DNA of 64,000 bases from Brachybacterium fresconis (GCF_017876515.1 NZ_JAGIOC010000001.1:1860001-1924000), one strand, 5' to 3'. Counted from the first letter of the stretch, positions 51,495-60,690 are shown. Notes: generated by a model from the sequence alone, not told the origin. Made by a program: numbers and translations.

Positions 51495-52571
51495 ATGAAC
51501 TCGACCGACGAGCCCCCGGGCGATGCCGCCGTGCCGGCGCTGTCCCTGCCCGCCTCCACCGTCCCCGAGCCGTCCACGGCACCGGGCCTGCGCTGGGGCG
51601 TGATCTCCCCCGGCCACATCGGCGACCAGTTCACGGCGACCGCGCACCGGGCCACCGCCTCCCGAGTGGTCTCCGTGGTCTCCCGCTCGCAGCAGCGGGC
51701 CGAGGCCTTCGCCGCGGAGCACGGCATCGAGCAGGCTTTCTCCTCGGTGACGGAGATGCTCGCCGCCGGCGGCCTGGATGCCGTCTATGTCGCCTCCCCG
51801 CACGCCCAGCACCATGAGCTGGCCCGCCCGGTGCTCGAGGCGGGCATCCCGGTGCTGGTCGAGAAGGCGTTCACCCTCAACGGCACCCAGGCCCGGGACC
51901 TGCTGGACGTCGCCCGGGAGCGCGGCGTCTTCGCCATGGAGGCGATGTGGGCCCGCTTCCTGCCGCAGTTCGACGTGCTGCGCCAGGTGGTCGCCTCCGG
52001 TCTGCTCGGCGACGTGATCGAGGTCGCCGCCGACCACGGCCAGTCCTTCCCGGAGGACCCCGCCCACCGCATGTACGCCCCGGAGCTCGGCGGCGGCGCC
52101 CTGCTCGATCTGGGGGTGTACCCGCTCTCCTTCGCCCAGATGGTCCTGGGAGACCTCACCGACCTGGCGGTCCGGGGCGACCTCACGGCCACCGGCGTGG
52201 ACGCGTACCTCGCCCTGCTCGGGCGCGGGGAGGGCGGAGGCCGGGCCCGGCTCTCCTCGACCCTGCTCGCCCGCACCCCCACCGAGGCCGTGGTCAGCGG
52301 CACGGCGGGCTCGGCCCGTCTGTCCGGGGCGTTCTTCGCCCCCGGAACCCTCACGGTCACTCTGCTCGACGGCCGCTCGGCGTCGTTCAGCCATGTCGGG
52401 GACCCGGGCGACGGCATGGCCTACGAGATCGCGGAGGCCGCCCGTCGGATCACCGCCGGAGATCTCGAGTCGCCGCTGATGAACTGGGCGGATACGCTCA
52501 GCGTGATGGACACGATGGATGCCGTCCGCGCCGAGCTCGGCGTGGTCTACCCCGCAGAGGAGCCCTCATGA
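51495..52571 (+). CDS. Gfo/Idh/MocA family oxidoreductase
   Basis: A 358-residue NAD(P)-dependent dehydrogenase. The Rossmann start is RWGVISPGHIGDQF, with VYVASPHAQHHELA and the EKAFTLN motif (the catalytic EKP region). GGGALLDLGVYPLSFA follows. The position after a sugar importer suggests it oxidises an imported sugar or its derivative. It overlaps tmk by 4 bp. Confidence 0.9.
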   Translation: MNSTDEPPGDAAVPALSLPASTVPEPSTAPGLRWGVISPGHIGDQFTATAHRATASRVVSVVSRSQQRAEAFAAEHGIEQAFSSVTEMLAAGGLDAVYVASPHAQHHELARPVLEAGIPVLVEKAFTLNGTQARDLLDVARERGVFAMEAMWARFLPQFDVLRQVVASGLLGDVIEVAADHGQSFPEDPAHRMYAPELGGGALLDLGVYPLSFAQMVLGDLTDLAVRGDLTATGVDAYLALLGRGEGGGRARLSSTLLARTPTEAVVSGTAGSARLSGAFFAPGTLTVTLLDGRSASFSHVGDPGDGMAYEIAEAARRITAGDLESPLMNWADTLSVMDTMDAVRAELGVVYPAEEPS

Positions 52572-53296
52572 CCATCCTGGAATCCTCACGCGGGCTGCGT
52601 ATTCCCTCCCCGCACCCGCCCAAGCGCGGGGTGTTCATCTCCTTCGAGGGCGGGGACGGGGCCGGCAAGTCCACCCAGATGCAGATGCTCCACGACCACC
52701 TGGTCACCGAGCGCTCCGTCGCCGAGGATCTCATCCTCACCACGCGCGAGCCCGGCGGCACCGAGCTCGGCCGGTCGGTCCGCGACCTCCTCCTGCACGG
52801 CGAGCACGTCGATCCTCGCGCGGAGGCGCTGCTGTACGCCGCGGACCGCGCGCACCACATCGCCACGCTCGTGCGACCTCATCTGGCGCGCGGCGGCCTG
52901 GTGCTCGGCGATCGCTACCTCGACTCCTCGATCGCCTATCAGGGGGCGGGTCGCTCCCTGGAGCCCGACGAGATCGGCTCGCTCTCGCTGTGGGCGGTCG
53001 GCGGCCTGCTCCCCCACCGCACGATCCTGCTGGACGTCCCGACGGAGATGCTCCAGGAGCGCCGCGCGACCGGTCAGGACCGTCTCGAGAGCACGGGAGG
53101 CGACTTCCACGCCGCGGTGCGCCAGGAGTTCCTGGACCTCGCCGACGCCGACCCGGATCGCTTCGCCGTCATCGACGGCACGCAGCCGCGCGAACAGGTG
53201 CACGCCCAGGTGCTCGAGGCCGTCGCCGGGGTGCTCGGCCTGTTCGACCCGACCTTCGAGCCGGCCCCGCCGACCAAGCACCGGGACGAGCTGTGA
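52568..53296 (+). CDS. tmk: thymidylate kinase
   Basis: A 242-residue kinase that makes dTDP from dTMP. The P-loop is FEGGDGAGKSTQ, the DR(Y/H) motif GDRYLDSSIAYQGAGR, and the lid region ERRATGQDRLE. It overlaps the dehydrogenase stop and the holB start by 4 bp each, so three genes are coupled. topA-tmk-holB is a common actinobacterial order; here sugar genes sit between topA and tmk. Confidence 0.95.
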   Translation: MTILESSRGLRIPSPHPPKRGVFISFEGGDGAGKSTQMQMLHDHLVTERSVAEDLILTTREPGGTELGRSVRDLLLHGEHVDPRAEALLYAADRAHHIATLVRPHLARGGLVLGDRYLDSSIAYQGAGRSLEPDEIGSLSLWAVGGLLPHRTILLDVPTEMLQERRATGQDRLESTGGDFHAAVRQEFLDLADADPDRFAVIDGTQPREQVHAQVLEAVAGVLGLFDPTFEPAPPTKHRDEL

Positions 53297-54507
53297 CGAC
53301 GACCGATCAGGGCGGGCCCGGCGCACCCGGCGCTCCGAGCAACCCGACGGCGCAGGCTGCTGGCGGCGACGGGGCCTGGGCCGATGTCGTCGGCCAGGAG
53401 GCCGTGGTCGCCCAGTTCCGACGTGCCGCCTCGTCACCGGAGTCGCTCGCCCAGGCCTGGCTGATCACCGGGCCTCCCGGATCCGGGCGCTCCACGGCGG
53501 CGCGCGCCTTCGCCGCCACCCTGCAGTGCGAGGTCGGCTCGGGCTGCGGGCGGTGCCACGCCTGCCGGACGGTGCTGGCGGGCACGCACCCGGACGTCAC
53601 GGTCGTCGCGACGGACAAGCTCTCGATCGCCAAGGATGAGGTGCGGGCCCTGGTGATGACCGCCCAGCGCGCCCCCGCCACCGGAGCGCACCGGGTGATG
53701 ATCGTCGAGGACGCCGACCGCATGAGCGCCGGCACCTTCAACGTGCTGCTGAAGTCCATCGAGGAGCCGCCCCCGGCGACCGTCTGGATGCTGTGCGCTC
53801 CGTCGGCCGAGGACCTCGCCCCGACGATCCGGTCGCGCTGTCGGCAGGTGACGCTCTCGGTTCCGTCCTCGGACGTGGTCGCGGAGCTGCTGCGCCGTCG
53901 GGACGGCGTACCGGAGGATCTCGCCCTGCGGGCGGCGCGCGCCTCCCAGGGCCACATCGGCCTCGCGCTGCGGTACGCCACGCAGGAGGGCGCCCTGGCG
54001 GCGCGCGAGGACTCCGCCCGCACGCTGCTCTCCCTGCGGGGTGCCGGGCAGGCGGTGCTGGCGGCGCAGGAGCTGGTGGACCGTGCCACGGCGGAGGCCA
54101 AGACGCATGCCGACACCGTCGCCACCGAGGAGAAGGAGCGCTTCCTGCGCTCGGCGGGGATCGATGACGGCAAGATCCCGCCCTCGCTGCGCTCCCAGGT
54201 GCGCCAGCTCGAGGAGGACGCCAAGCGGCGTCAGACGCGTCTGGTGCGCGATGTGCTGGACCGCTACCTGCTCGACGTCCATTCGGTGCTGCGCGATGTG
54301 ATGAGTCGCCAGCTGGCCACCGGCAGCGAGCTGGTCAACGTCGAGGTCGCCGGGGAGATCGAGCAGGTCGCGGCGAATGGCTCCGGATCGACCACCCTGC
54401 AGCTGCTGGAGGCGGTCCAGGAGGCCCGGAATCGCATCAGCGGGAACGTTCCGCCGCTGCTGGCCATCGAAGCACTGCTGGCCCGCATCGCCCTCGACCA
54501 GCGCTGA
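53293..54507 (+). CDS. holB: DNA polymerase III delta' subunit
   Basis: A 404-residue clamp-loader subunit. It has ADVVGQEAVVAQFRRA, a Walker-A-like ITGPPGSGRSTAARAF (Lys replaced by Arg, common in delta'), the zinc module CGRCHACRTV, and the SRC-type motif PTIRSRCRQV. The GTG start overlaps tmk. The last gene of the coupled unit is followed by an unusual repeat array. Confidence 0.93.
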   Translation: MTTTDQGGPGAPGAPSNPTAQAAGGDGAWADVVGQEAVVAQFRRAASSPESLAQAWLITGPPGSGRSTAARAFAATLQCEVGSGCGRCHACRTVLAGTHPDVTVVATDKLSIAKDEVRALVMTAQRAPATGAHRVMIVEDADRMSAGTFNVLLKSIEEPPPATVWMLCAPSAEDLAPTIRSRCRQVTLSVPSSDVVAELLRRRDGVPEDLALRAARASQGHIGLALRYATQEGALAAREDSARTLLSLRGAGQAVLAAQELVDRATAEAKTHADTVATEEKERFLRSAGIDDGKIPPSLRSQVRQLEEDAKRRQTRLVRDVLDRYLLDVHSVLRDVMSRQLATGSELVNVEVAGEIEQVAANGSGSTTLQLLEAVQEARNRISGNVPPLLAIEALLARIALDQR

Positions 54508-54597
54508 AGCCGGCGCAGGAGCCGGCGCTGAACGACGGCACCTCACCACCCCCGCCGGAGCTGAGCACCGACCGCTCGGTCACCTGAGTCCTCCGTC

Positions 54598-54720
54598 GCC
54601 ACATCGCCACATCGCCACATCGCCACATCGCCACATCGCCACATCGCCACATCGCCACATCGCCACATCGCCACATCGCCACATCGCCACATCGCCACAT
54701 CGCCACATCGCCACATCGCC
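54598..54720. repeat. 8-bp tandem repeat array (about 15.4 copies)
   Basis: GCCACATC is repeated 15 times without error plus three bases, 123 bp in all, about 90 bp after the holB stop. Perfect identity suggests recent expansion by slippage; copy number is likely to differ between strains. Confidence 0.95.
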
Positions 54721-54738
54721 TGAGGATCCCACCACCCC

Positions 54739-54794
54739 TCACGCCATTGCGCGCTGTGCTTCCACAAACGGAAGCACAGCGCGCAATGGCGTGA
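54739..54794. repeat. long palindromic hairpin, copy 1
   Basis: A perfect 25-bp stem (begins TCACGCCATTGCGCGC) with loop ACAAAC. A close relative lies at 59212. It sits between the convergent holB and DUF3027 genes and may end both transcripts. Confidence 0.9.
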
Positions 54795-54816
54795 ACTGAG
54801 CGACGGTCAGCGCCCG

Positions 54817-56223
54817 TCAGGGCTGGGGAGTCGGGTCCGCACCGTCCTGAGGAGCCGGGTCCTCGTCGGCCTGGGACGTCGAATCCTCACCGTCCTGGGG
54901 ACTTGGGGCCTCGTCGGGTGTACCGTCGTCGGTCGTTCCCGGGGCGGGCCGGCTCTCGTCGGACGCATCCTGGGCGGGCTCCGGCTCGCCCTCCGCAGGC
55001 TGTCCCTCGGTCCCGGTGACCTCGGGGGCGGCGGCATCCATGGACGCGTCCGCTTCGGGGATCTCGGCGGTGATCTCACCGGACAGCTCAGGGGTCGTGC
55101 TCGGAGACTCCACCGCCTCGGTCGAAGCGCCCGCCACCTCGGTCAGTGCGCCAGCCGCCTCGCTCGGAGACTCCGCCACCTCGGTCGGAACGCCCACCGC
55201 CTCGGTCGGTGCGCCCACCGCCTCGGTCGGAGCGGCGGCCGGCACGGACACCTGGGCTGGGACCTCGTCCTGCGGCGAGTCCGCCTCGGGAACCTCGGCG
55301 ACCGTCTCCGCCGGTGCATCAGCGTCCGCCGCGTCGACAGCCGTCGCCCCGTCGGAGCCGTTCTCGCCCCCGGAGGCCATCGCACCATCAGCGGGCGTCA
55401 CCACGTCGGCGGGCTCGCCCGACTCGGGCTTGGGCTGGATCTCGACGTCGAGCTCATCGACCACCACGCCGGCACCCCGCGAGATCTCGCGGTCGTCGTC
55501 CTGCTGGCCGGTCTCGGAGTGCGCCCCGCAACCGAAGCCGAGGTGGACGACCCGACCGTCGGCCGGGGACCACTCGTTGGTGCACACGCCGAACTCGCCG
55601 CGCAGGGAGCCGGAGAGCTTCGAGAGGAAGCCGCAGCTGGAACAGCTGGCCGACACGGTGCCCTTGCGGCCGCGGCCGGAGATCTGGCGAGGGCCGAAAT
55701 CGCCCTCCATCCAGCGCTCGGCGGCTTCGGCGCGCCCCAGCGGGGAGAGCACTCGGGGACGTCCCAGGCCGAGCTCCCACAGTGCGACGCGGTCGGCGTC
55801 CTCGTCACCGGTGGCCTCGTAGCCCTGCTCGAGGCGGGCGTCCTGCTCGTGGTACGGCAACAGATCGTCGTTCCCGATGTCCTCGGGCTTCAGCCGCTCG
55901 GACCACGGCTCCCACTCCGGCGCGAGGATCGCATCCTCTCCCGGCAGCAGGGCGGTCTCGGCGACGGTCGGGGCCTTCGCCCGAGGTGCGCGCGCGAGGA
56001 CCACGACCCAGGACCAGCCGCGATACCCGGGCATGGTGCACTCGAAGACATGCGTGACCAGCCGTTCCCCGCTGACCTCGACGCGCTGGTGGTCGCCGAC
56101 CTGGCCGGGCTCGGTGACCTCGAGCAGCGCCTCGCGGGCGAGCTCGACGGCGTCGGCCGCCACCGCATCCAGCTTGGGCCGGGTGGTACGGGGGCGGCGG
56201 GGGGCGGTGGTCGGCTGCGTCAT
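54817..56223 (-). CDS. DUF3027 family protein
   Basis: A 468-residue protein. The N-terminal ~250 residues match actinobacterial DUF3027: HVFECTMPGYRGWSWVVVLAR, then WEPWSERLKPEDIG and LLPYHEQDARLEQGYE. A four-Cys-type region is present (SASCSSCGF ... GVCTNEW ... GFGCGAH). The C-terminal ~200 residues are acidic, Pro/Glu/Ala-rich and repetitive (PTEAVGAPTEAVGVPTE), surely disordered. Function unknown. It is adjacent to a cold-shock gene on the same strand. ATG at 56223 is preferred. Confidence 0.85.
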   Translation of the reverse strand: MTQPTTAPRRPRTTRPKLDAVAADAVELAREALLEVTEPGQVGDHQRVEVSGERLVTHVFECTMPGYRGWSWVVVLARAPRAKAPTVAETALLPGEDAILAPEWEPWSERLKPEDIGNDDLLPYHEQDARLEQGYEATGDEDADRVALWELGLGRPRVLSPLGRAEAAERWMEGDFGPRQISGRGRKGTVSASCSSCGFLSKLSGSLRGEFGVCTNEWSPADGRVVHLGFGCGAHSETGQQDDDREISRGAGVVVDELDVEIQPKPESGEPADVVTPADGAMASGGENGSDGATAVDAADADAPAETVAEVPEADSPQDEVPAQVSVPAAAPTEAVGAPTEAVGVPTEVAESPSEAAGALTEVAGASTEAVESPSTTPELSGEITAEIPEADASMDAAAPEVTGTEGQPAEGEPEPAQDASDESRPAPGTTDDGTPDEAPSPQDGEDSTSQADEDPAPQDGADPTPQP

Positions 56224-56227
56224 ATGT

Positions 56228-56614
56228 TCAGGCCTCGAAATTGTCGGCGACGGCACGGAGCACGGTGGAGATCTTCTGCGAGTGCCCGCGATCGGGGTAG
56301 CGGCCCTGGCGGAGCCCGTTGGAGGCGTCGTCCAGCAGACGGATCAGGTCCTCGACCATATCCGCCATCTCGTCGGGCTTCGCCCGGCGAGCGCGGCTGA
56401 CGGTCGGGGCGGGCTCCATCAGGCGCAGGGAGAGCACCTGGGGGCCGCGGCGGCCGTCGACCATGTCGAAGTCGACGCGGGCGCCGGGGCGCAGCGTCGT
56501 GACCTCCTCGGGCAGGTTCGAGGCGTGCACGTACACGCTCTGACCATCCTCGTCATCGAGGATGAAGCCGAAGCCCTTCTCGGCGTCGTAGAACTTCACC
56601 TTGCCGCGTGGCAC
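56228..56614 (-). CDS. cold-shock domain protein
   Basis: A 128-residue protein with a full cold-shock domain at the start: PRGKVKFYDAEKGFGFI (RNP1-like KGFGF), then VYVHASNLP (RNP2-like), and ARVDFDMVDGRRGPQ. A 60-residue C-terminal extension is helical and charged, longer than classic CspA. It would bind single-stranded RNA or DNA. GTG at 56614 follows AAGGAA. Four bases separate it from the DUF3027 gene. Confidence 0.9.
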   Translation of the reverse strand: MPRGKVKFYDAEKGFGFILDDEDGQSVYVHASNLPEEVTTLRPGARVDFDMVDGRRGPQVLSLRLMEPAPTVSRARRAKPDEMADMVEDLIRLLDDASNGLRQGRYPDRGHSQKISTVLRAVADNFEA

Positions 56615-56953
56615 GTGGATCCCATTCCTTGTCTGCTGATGGCGGTCCGCTGGGTCAGGGCCCGGGAGCTCATGGACCCGCTGTGGGTCCGACGGGTCGC
56701 ATGCTCCGCGGGGTGCCGGAGTCCGTCCGGCAACGATGGAGTCTATCGTGCGGAACCGACAGCGTGGCGAGCGGATTTCTCGTTCGTGACCGCGGCCACC
56801 GGCGGTCCGGGTCTCGACGCCGGGACGACCGCCGCGCCAGCCCGTCGGCCGCACCGCAGCAACCCGTCATCCGCGCCGCGACAGCCCGTCGGCCGCTCCG
56901 CAGCAACCCGTCGTCCGCGCCGCAGCAGCTCGTCGTCGGCACCGCGTCGCCCC
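56615..56953. other. intergenic gap with a 44-bp duplication
   Basis: No gene seen. A 44-bp unit starting CAGCCCGTCGGCCGC occurs at 56838-56881 and 56882-56925 with a few mismatches. The remainder should hold the cold-shock gene promoter. Confidence 0.5.
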
Positions 56954-57643
56954 TCAGCGGCGGCGCTCGGGCGGGATCTCCCGGGTCGGGGAACCGGACG
57001 GGACCGGGTCCAGTCCCAGACCCACCAGCAGCTGCTCGAGGATCATGGCGGTGAACCCCCAGACGAACGCGTCCTCGGGCAGCTCGAACACGGGCCCCAC
57101 GCCCTGTCCGCGCAGCAGACCTCGTCGGCGGTGCGCCGGATCCGTCAGCGACCCGGGCCCGACCAGCGGCGCCCAGACCACCCTCTCCACCTCGATCGGG
57201 TCCTGCACCCCCAGCGGCAGCGGGCCGGGGGCCCACCCCAGCACCGGGGTCACCCGTTGGACGCGCCACGGCATCGGGATCGGGGCGAAAGCACCCGCGA
57301 CCTGGACGTGACGGGGATCCAGACCGGTCTCCTCCTCGGCCTCCCGGAGGGCGGTGTGCACGTCGTCGCGGTCGCCGGGATCGAAGCCGCCGCCGGGCAG
57401 GGAGAACTGGCCGGGCTGGGAGCGCATCGCGTGTCCGCGCTCCTCCAGCACCACGTGCGCCTCCTCCAGACTGGTCCCGGTGACCAGCAGCAGCACGGCG
57501 CTGCGGCGCACCGCTCCCGAACCGTCGGCGGGATCTCGAGGATCGGGGTCGCGCCGCAGCAGCACTTCGCCGCGTCGGGCACGCTCGGCGAGCGGGGCGA
57601 GGAAGTCCGGAAGGGCGCCGGTCGCGGGCCAGGGCTCGCTCAT
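56954..57643 (-). CDS. NUDIX hydrolase (CoA pyrophosphatase-like)
   Basis: A 229-residue NUDIX enzyme. QPGQFSLPGGGFDPGD is followed by the Nudix box region, seen as REAEEETGLD. PGG-x-x-D with a preceding SQPGQFSLPGG resembles the CoA pyrophosphatase group. It overlaps nth by 4 bp (ATGA), the same pairing as Rv3672c and nth in mycobacteria. Confidence 0.88.
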   Translation of the reverse strand: MSEPWPATGALPDFLAPLAERARRGEVLLRRDPDPRDPADGSGAVRRSAVLLLVTGTSLEEAHVVLEERGHAMRSQPGQFSLPGGGFDPGDRDDVHTALREAEEETGLDPRHVQVAGAFAPIPMPWRVQRVTPVLGWAPGPLPLGVQDPIEVERVVWAPLVGPGSLTDPAHRRRGLLRGQGVGPVFELPEDAFVWGFTAMILEQLLVGLGLDPVPSGSPTREIPPERRR

Positions 57644-58332
57644 GCCGTTCCCGCGCTCGGGCACACGTCGGCCAGCACGCAGTCCCCGCAGCGCGGGGTG
57701 CGAGCGGTGCACACCCGGCGGCCGTGCAGGATCAGACGCAGACCGAGGAGCGTCAGGTCCTCGGCGGACCCGCCCCTGCCGTCGGCGTCGACGCGGGCGA
57801 TCACGTCCTCCTCCACGGCCCGCGGATCCGTGCTCGCGGTCCAGCCCAGGCGCCGGGCGAGGCGGCCGACGTGGGTGTCCACGGCGAGCAGGGAGTGGCC
57901 GAACCAGGCACCGCGCAGGACATGGGCCGTCTTGCGCCCCACCCCGGGCAGCGCCTCGAGCGCCGCCTGGTCGTCGGGGACCTCGCCGCCGTGGTCGATC
58001 ACCAGGCCACGGGCCAGTCCGATGATCCGACGCGCCCGGGTGGGCCCCATTCCGAGCGGTCGGACCACGTCGGTCACAGCGGCCTCCTCGGCGCCGGCGA
58101 GCGCGGCCGCATCCGGCCAGTCGGCGAACAGATCAGGGGTGACCTGATTGACCCGCACATCGGTGGTCTGGGCCGACAGCACCGTCGCGACCAGCAGTTC
58201 GAAGGCGTCTCGATGGTCGAGCTCGGTGCGCGCGCCGGGATACTCCGCAGCCAGGGAGGAGGCGACCCGACCGGCATCCGCGGGGCCGAGAAGAGGGTCC
58301 TCGACGGCTCCTCGGGAGGTCGACGGCGGCAT
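57640..58332 (-). CDS. nth: endonuclease III
   Basis: A 230-residue DNA glycosylase/AP lyase for oxidised pyrimidines. The helix-hairpin-helix LEALPGVGRKTAHVL carries the catalytic Lys, then VDTHVGRLARRLG with the catalytic Asp. The C-terminal 4Fe-4S cluster is C-x6-C-x2-C-x5-C (CTARTPRCGDCVLADVC). ATG at 58332 gives normal length. It is divergent from crp. Confidence 0.95.
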   Translation of the reverse strand: MPPSTSRGAVEDPLLGPADAGRVASSLAAEYPGARTELDHRDAFELLVATVLSAQTTDVRVNQVTPDLFADWPDAAALAGAEEAAVTDVVRPLGMGPTRARRIIGLARGLVIDHGGEVPDDQAALEALPGVGRKTAHVLRGAWFGHSLLAVDTHVGRLARRLGWTASTDPRAVEEDVIARVDADGRGGSAEDLTLLGLRLILHGRRVCTARTPRCGDCVLADVCPSAGTA

Positions 58333-58490
58333 TCGATGTGCTCCTCGTGGCGGCGGTGGCGGACCCCGATGGCGTCGGCGCGATAGTGTTTCCCCATCAT
58401 GTGACAGTGGCCACCGCAGTTCGTGGCGTCGGTCACCATGGATAGCACAGCACGGTCCCGGTATTCGGGACCCCACCATCAGGAGGTTCC

Positions 58491-59168
58491 GTGGACGAGA
58501 ACATCGTACGGTCATCGCCGCTGTTCGCTGCGCTCGACGAGGACGGCAAGCAGGCCGTGCTGGCGTCGATGAAGCAGGAGGACTACCACCGCAGCGCCAT
58601 CATCTTCCGCGAGGGCGATCCGGGCGATCGGCTCTTCATCATCGGATCGGGCAAGGTCAAGGTCGGTCACGCCTCGGGCGACGGCCGGGAGAACCTGCTG
58701 GCCGTGCTCGGCCCGGGCGAGACGCTCGGCGAGCTGTCGCTGTTCGACCCGGCACCGCGCAATGCGACCGCCACCGTGGTCGCCGAGTCGACGCTCTACT
58801 CGCTCTCGCAGCAGGACCTGTACCGGGTCCTCGCCCAGCGTCCCGAGGTCGGTCGACACCTGCTCGCCTCGCTCGCACGGCGTCTGCGCAAGACCAACGA
58901 ATCGCTCGCCGATCTGGTCTTCGCCGACGTGCCCGGTCGTGTGGCCAAGAACGTCCTGGACCTCGCCCAGCGCTTCGGTCGCCAGACCGACGACGGCGTG
59001 ATGGTCGCCCACGGCCTCACCCAGGAGGAGCTGGCCCAGCTGGTCGGCGCCTCCCGCGAGACCGTGAACAAGGCGCTCGCGGACTTCGCCTCGCGCGGCT
59101 GGATCCGGCTCGAGGCCCGCGCGGTCCTGATCTCGGACGTGGAGCGCCTGCGCCGCCGCGCCCGCTGA
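58491..59168 (+). CDS. crp: Crp/Fnr-family cAMP-type global regulator
   Basis: A 225-residue regulator. The cyclic-nucleotide domain is at residues 10-120 with IIFREGDPGDRLFIIGSGKV and GETLGELSLFDPAPRNATA (the cAMP phosphate-binding box). The C-terminal winged helix is LTQEELAQLVGASRETVNKAL. It is the ortholog of GlxR in corynebacteria and Rv3676 in mycobacteria by position and motif. GTG start. The 158-bp divergent spacer with nth probably carries its promoter. Confidence 0.93.
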   Translation: MDENIVRSSPLFAALDEDGKQAVLASMKQEDYHRSAIIFREGDPGDRLFIIGSGKVKVGHASGDGRENLLAVLGPGETLGELSLFDPAPRNATATVVAESTLYSLSQQDLYRVLAQRPEVGRHLLASLARRLRKTNESLADLVFADVPGRVAKNVLDLAQRFGRQTDDGVMVAHGLTQEELAQLVGASRETVNKALADFASRGWIRLEARAVLISDVERLRRRAR

Positions 59169-59211
59169 TCCGACGGGGCCCCGATCGAGCCGTCGATCGC
59201 GCCGCCCCCAC

Positions 59212-59263
59212 ACGCCGTTGCGCGCTGTGCTTCCAAATACGGAAGCACAGCGCGCAACGGCGT
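59212..59263. repeat. long palindromic hairpin, copy 2
   Basis: A perfect 23-bp stem (begins ACGCCGTTGCGCGC) with loop AAATAC, between the convergent crp and MBL genes. It differs from copy 1 in the stem by one base pair (A:T here G:C), a compensated change, while the loop is also altered. Confidence 0.9.
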
Positions 59264-59342
59264 TCCTGCTCGGTGGGGCCCTGCCTGGCCCGACGCGGAC
59301 TCCGGCCCGCATGCGGCTCGTCTCCGTCAGCGCTCGTCTCCG

Positions 59343-60164
59343 TCAGTGCCCGTCGGCGAGGTGCTCGAGGGTGGCGCGGAGGTTCCAGCGCGCGGCCTTC
59401 TGCAGGTTCTCGGGCAGGTCGGGGCCGTAGACCGCCCGCAGCAGCCGCTCGAGGGTGAGCACGCCCGCCGTCCGGGCCCGTCGCACCTGCTCGATGCGCT
59501 CGTGACGGTGCTCGATCGCCGCGTCGATCGCCTCGAGGGCCTCCAGCGGGTTCTCGTACGGCGTTCCGTGCCCGGGATGGATGGAGCCGATCCTCCCGTC
59601 CTGGGCCATCGCCCGCAGGATCGCGAGGGACTGGAGGTGCTCGGCGATCGTGCCGCCGTCCTCGGGCACGATCACCGTGGAGGAGCCGCCCAGCAGGGTG
59701 TCCCCGCTGAGCAGACGTCCGCCGTCCACCAGCACCCCGACGGAGTCGGCGGTGTGGCCGGGCAGATGGATCACGTGACCGACCACCCCGTGGTCCCCCT
59801 CGAGGGTCGAGGGCAGCGGACGGGACCCGGGCAGGGAACCGGGGTCCGCGGCCCACAGCGGGACCTCGACCCCGCCGCGGGCGGCGAGCTGGCGGGCCAG
59901 GGTCGCCGCTCCCGCGCTGTGGTCGAGGTGGCGGTGGGTGACCAGCACGCCCCGCGGTCGCGACCCGTCGCCGCAGGCCACCAGCAGCTCCGCAAGATGC
60001 TCGGGGTCCTTCGGGCCCGGGTCGACGACCCAGACCTCGTCGCCGTCACGCAGCACGTAGCTGCGCGTGCCGGTCAACGTCATCGGCCCGGCGTTGTCCG
60101 CCCGGACCGCGATCAGCTCGACCGCGGGCGCCTCGGGGTCGCGCGGCGGGGTGCTCTCGGACAC
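59343..60164 (-). CDS. MBL-fold metallo-hydrolase (Rv3677c-like)
   Basis: A 273-residue metallo-beta-lactamase-fold enzyme. The metal motif is VTHRHLDHSAGA (HxHxDH), with LPGHTADSVGV, LLSGDTLLGG and IHPGHG for the remaining ligands. The C-terminal helical domain is of the LACTB2/glyoxalase-II type. It is followed upstream on the same strand by the RidA gene, 3 bp away. The substrate is unknown. Confidence 0.92.
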   Translation of the reverse strand: MSESTPPRDPEAPAVELIAVRADNAGPMTLTGTRSYVLRDGDEVWVVDPGPKDPEHLAELLVACGDGSRPRGVLVTHRHLDHSAGAATLARQLAARGGVEVPLWAADPGSLPGSRPLPSTLEGDHGVVGHVIHLPGHTADSVGVLVDGGRLLSGDTLLGGSSTVIVPEDGGTIAEHLQSLAILRAMAQDGRIGSIHPGHGTPYENPLEALEAIDAAIEHRHERIEQVRRARTAGVLTLERLLRAVYGPDLPENLQKAARWNLRATLEHLADGH

Positions 60165-60167
60165 GGC

Positions 60168-60686
60168 TCAGCGGGCCGGAGGGGTGGCGGGAACGGCCGG
60201 GCCGTCCAGCTCGACCACCAGCTCCAGCTCGACGGGCGCGTCCAGCGGGAGCACCGCGACGCCGACGGCGCTGCGGGCATGTCGCCCTGCGTCGCCGAAG
60301 ACCTCGCCGAGCAGTTCGCTGGCCCCGTTGATCACCGTCGGCTGCGCGGTGAATGCGGGATCGGAGGCGACGAAGCCGGTGAGCTTGACGACGCGCACCA
60401 CACGATCGAGGTCGCCGACCAGGTCCTCGATCGCCGCGAGGGCGTTGAGGCAGCTGATCGCAGCGAGCTCGGCGGCGCGCTCCGTGGTGACCTCGGCGCC
60501 GACCTTCCCGGTCGCCGGCAGCGCGCCGTCGACGAAGGGGAGCTGGCCGGAGGTGTGGACGTGGTCCCCCGTGGCGACGGCAGGCACGTACGCAGCGACC
60601 GGCGCGGCCACGGCGGGAAGGCTCAGCCCCAGCTCCGCCAGCCGCGTGCGGACCCGCGCTCCGGGCTCCTGACCGGTGGTGACCAT
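60168..60686 (-). CDS. RidA family protein
   Basis: A 172-residue Rid-family protein. It shows VHTSGQLPFVDG, VTTERAAELAAISCLNALAAIE, and VGVAVLPLDAPVELELVVEL as the C-terminal strand. The family deaminates reactive enamines. This longer actinobacterial form corresponds to Rv3678c. It is 4 bp from the DUF4177 gene and 3 bp from the MBL gene, so one operon. Confidence 0.88.
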   Translation of the reverse strand: MVTTGQEPGARVRTRLAELGLSLPAVAAPVAAYVPAVATGDHVHTSGQLPFVDGALPATGKVGAEVTTERAAELAAISCLNALAAIEDLVGDLDRVVRVVKLTGFVASDPAFTAQPTVINGASELLGEVFGDAGRHARSAVGVAVLPLDAPVELELVVELDGPAVPATPPAR

Positions 60687-60690
60687 CGGA

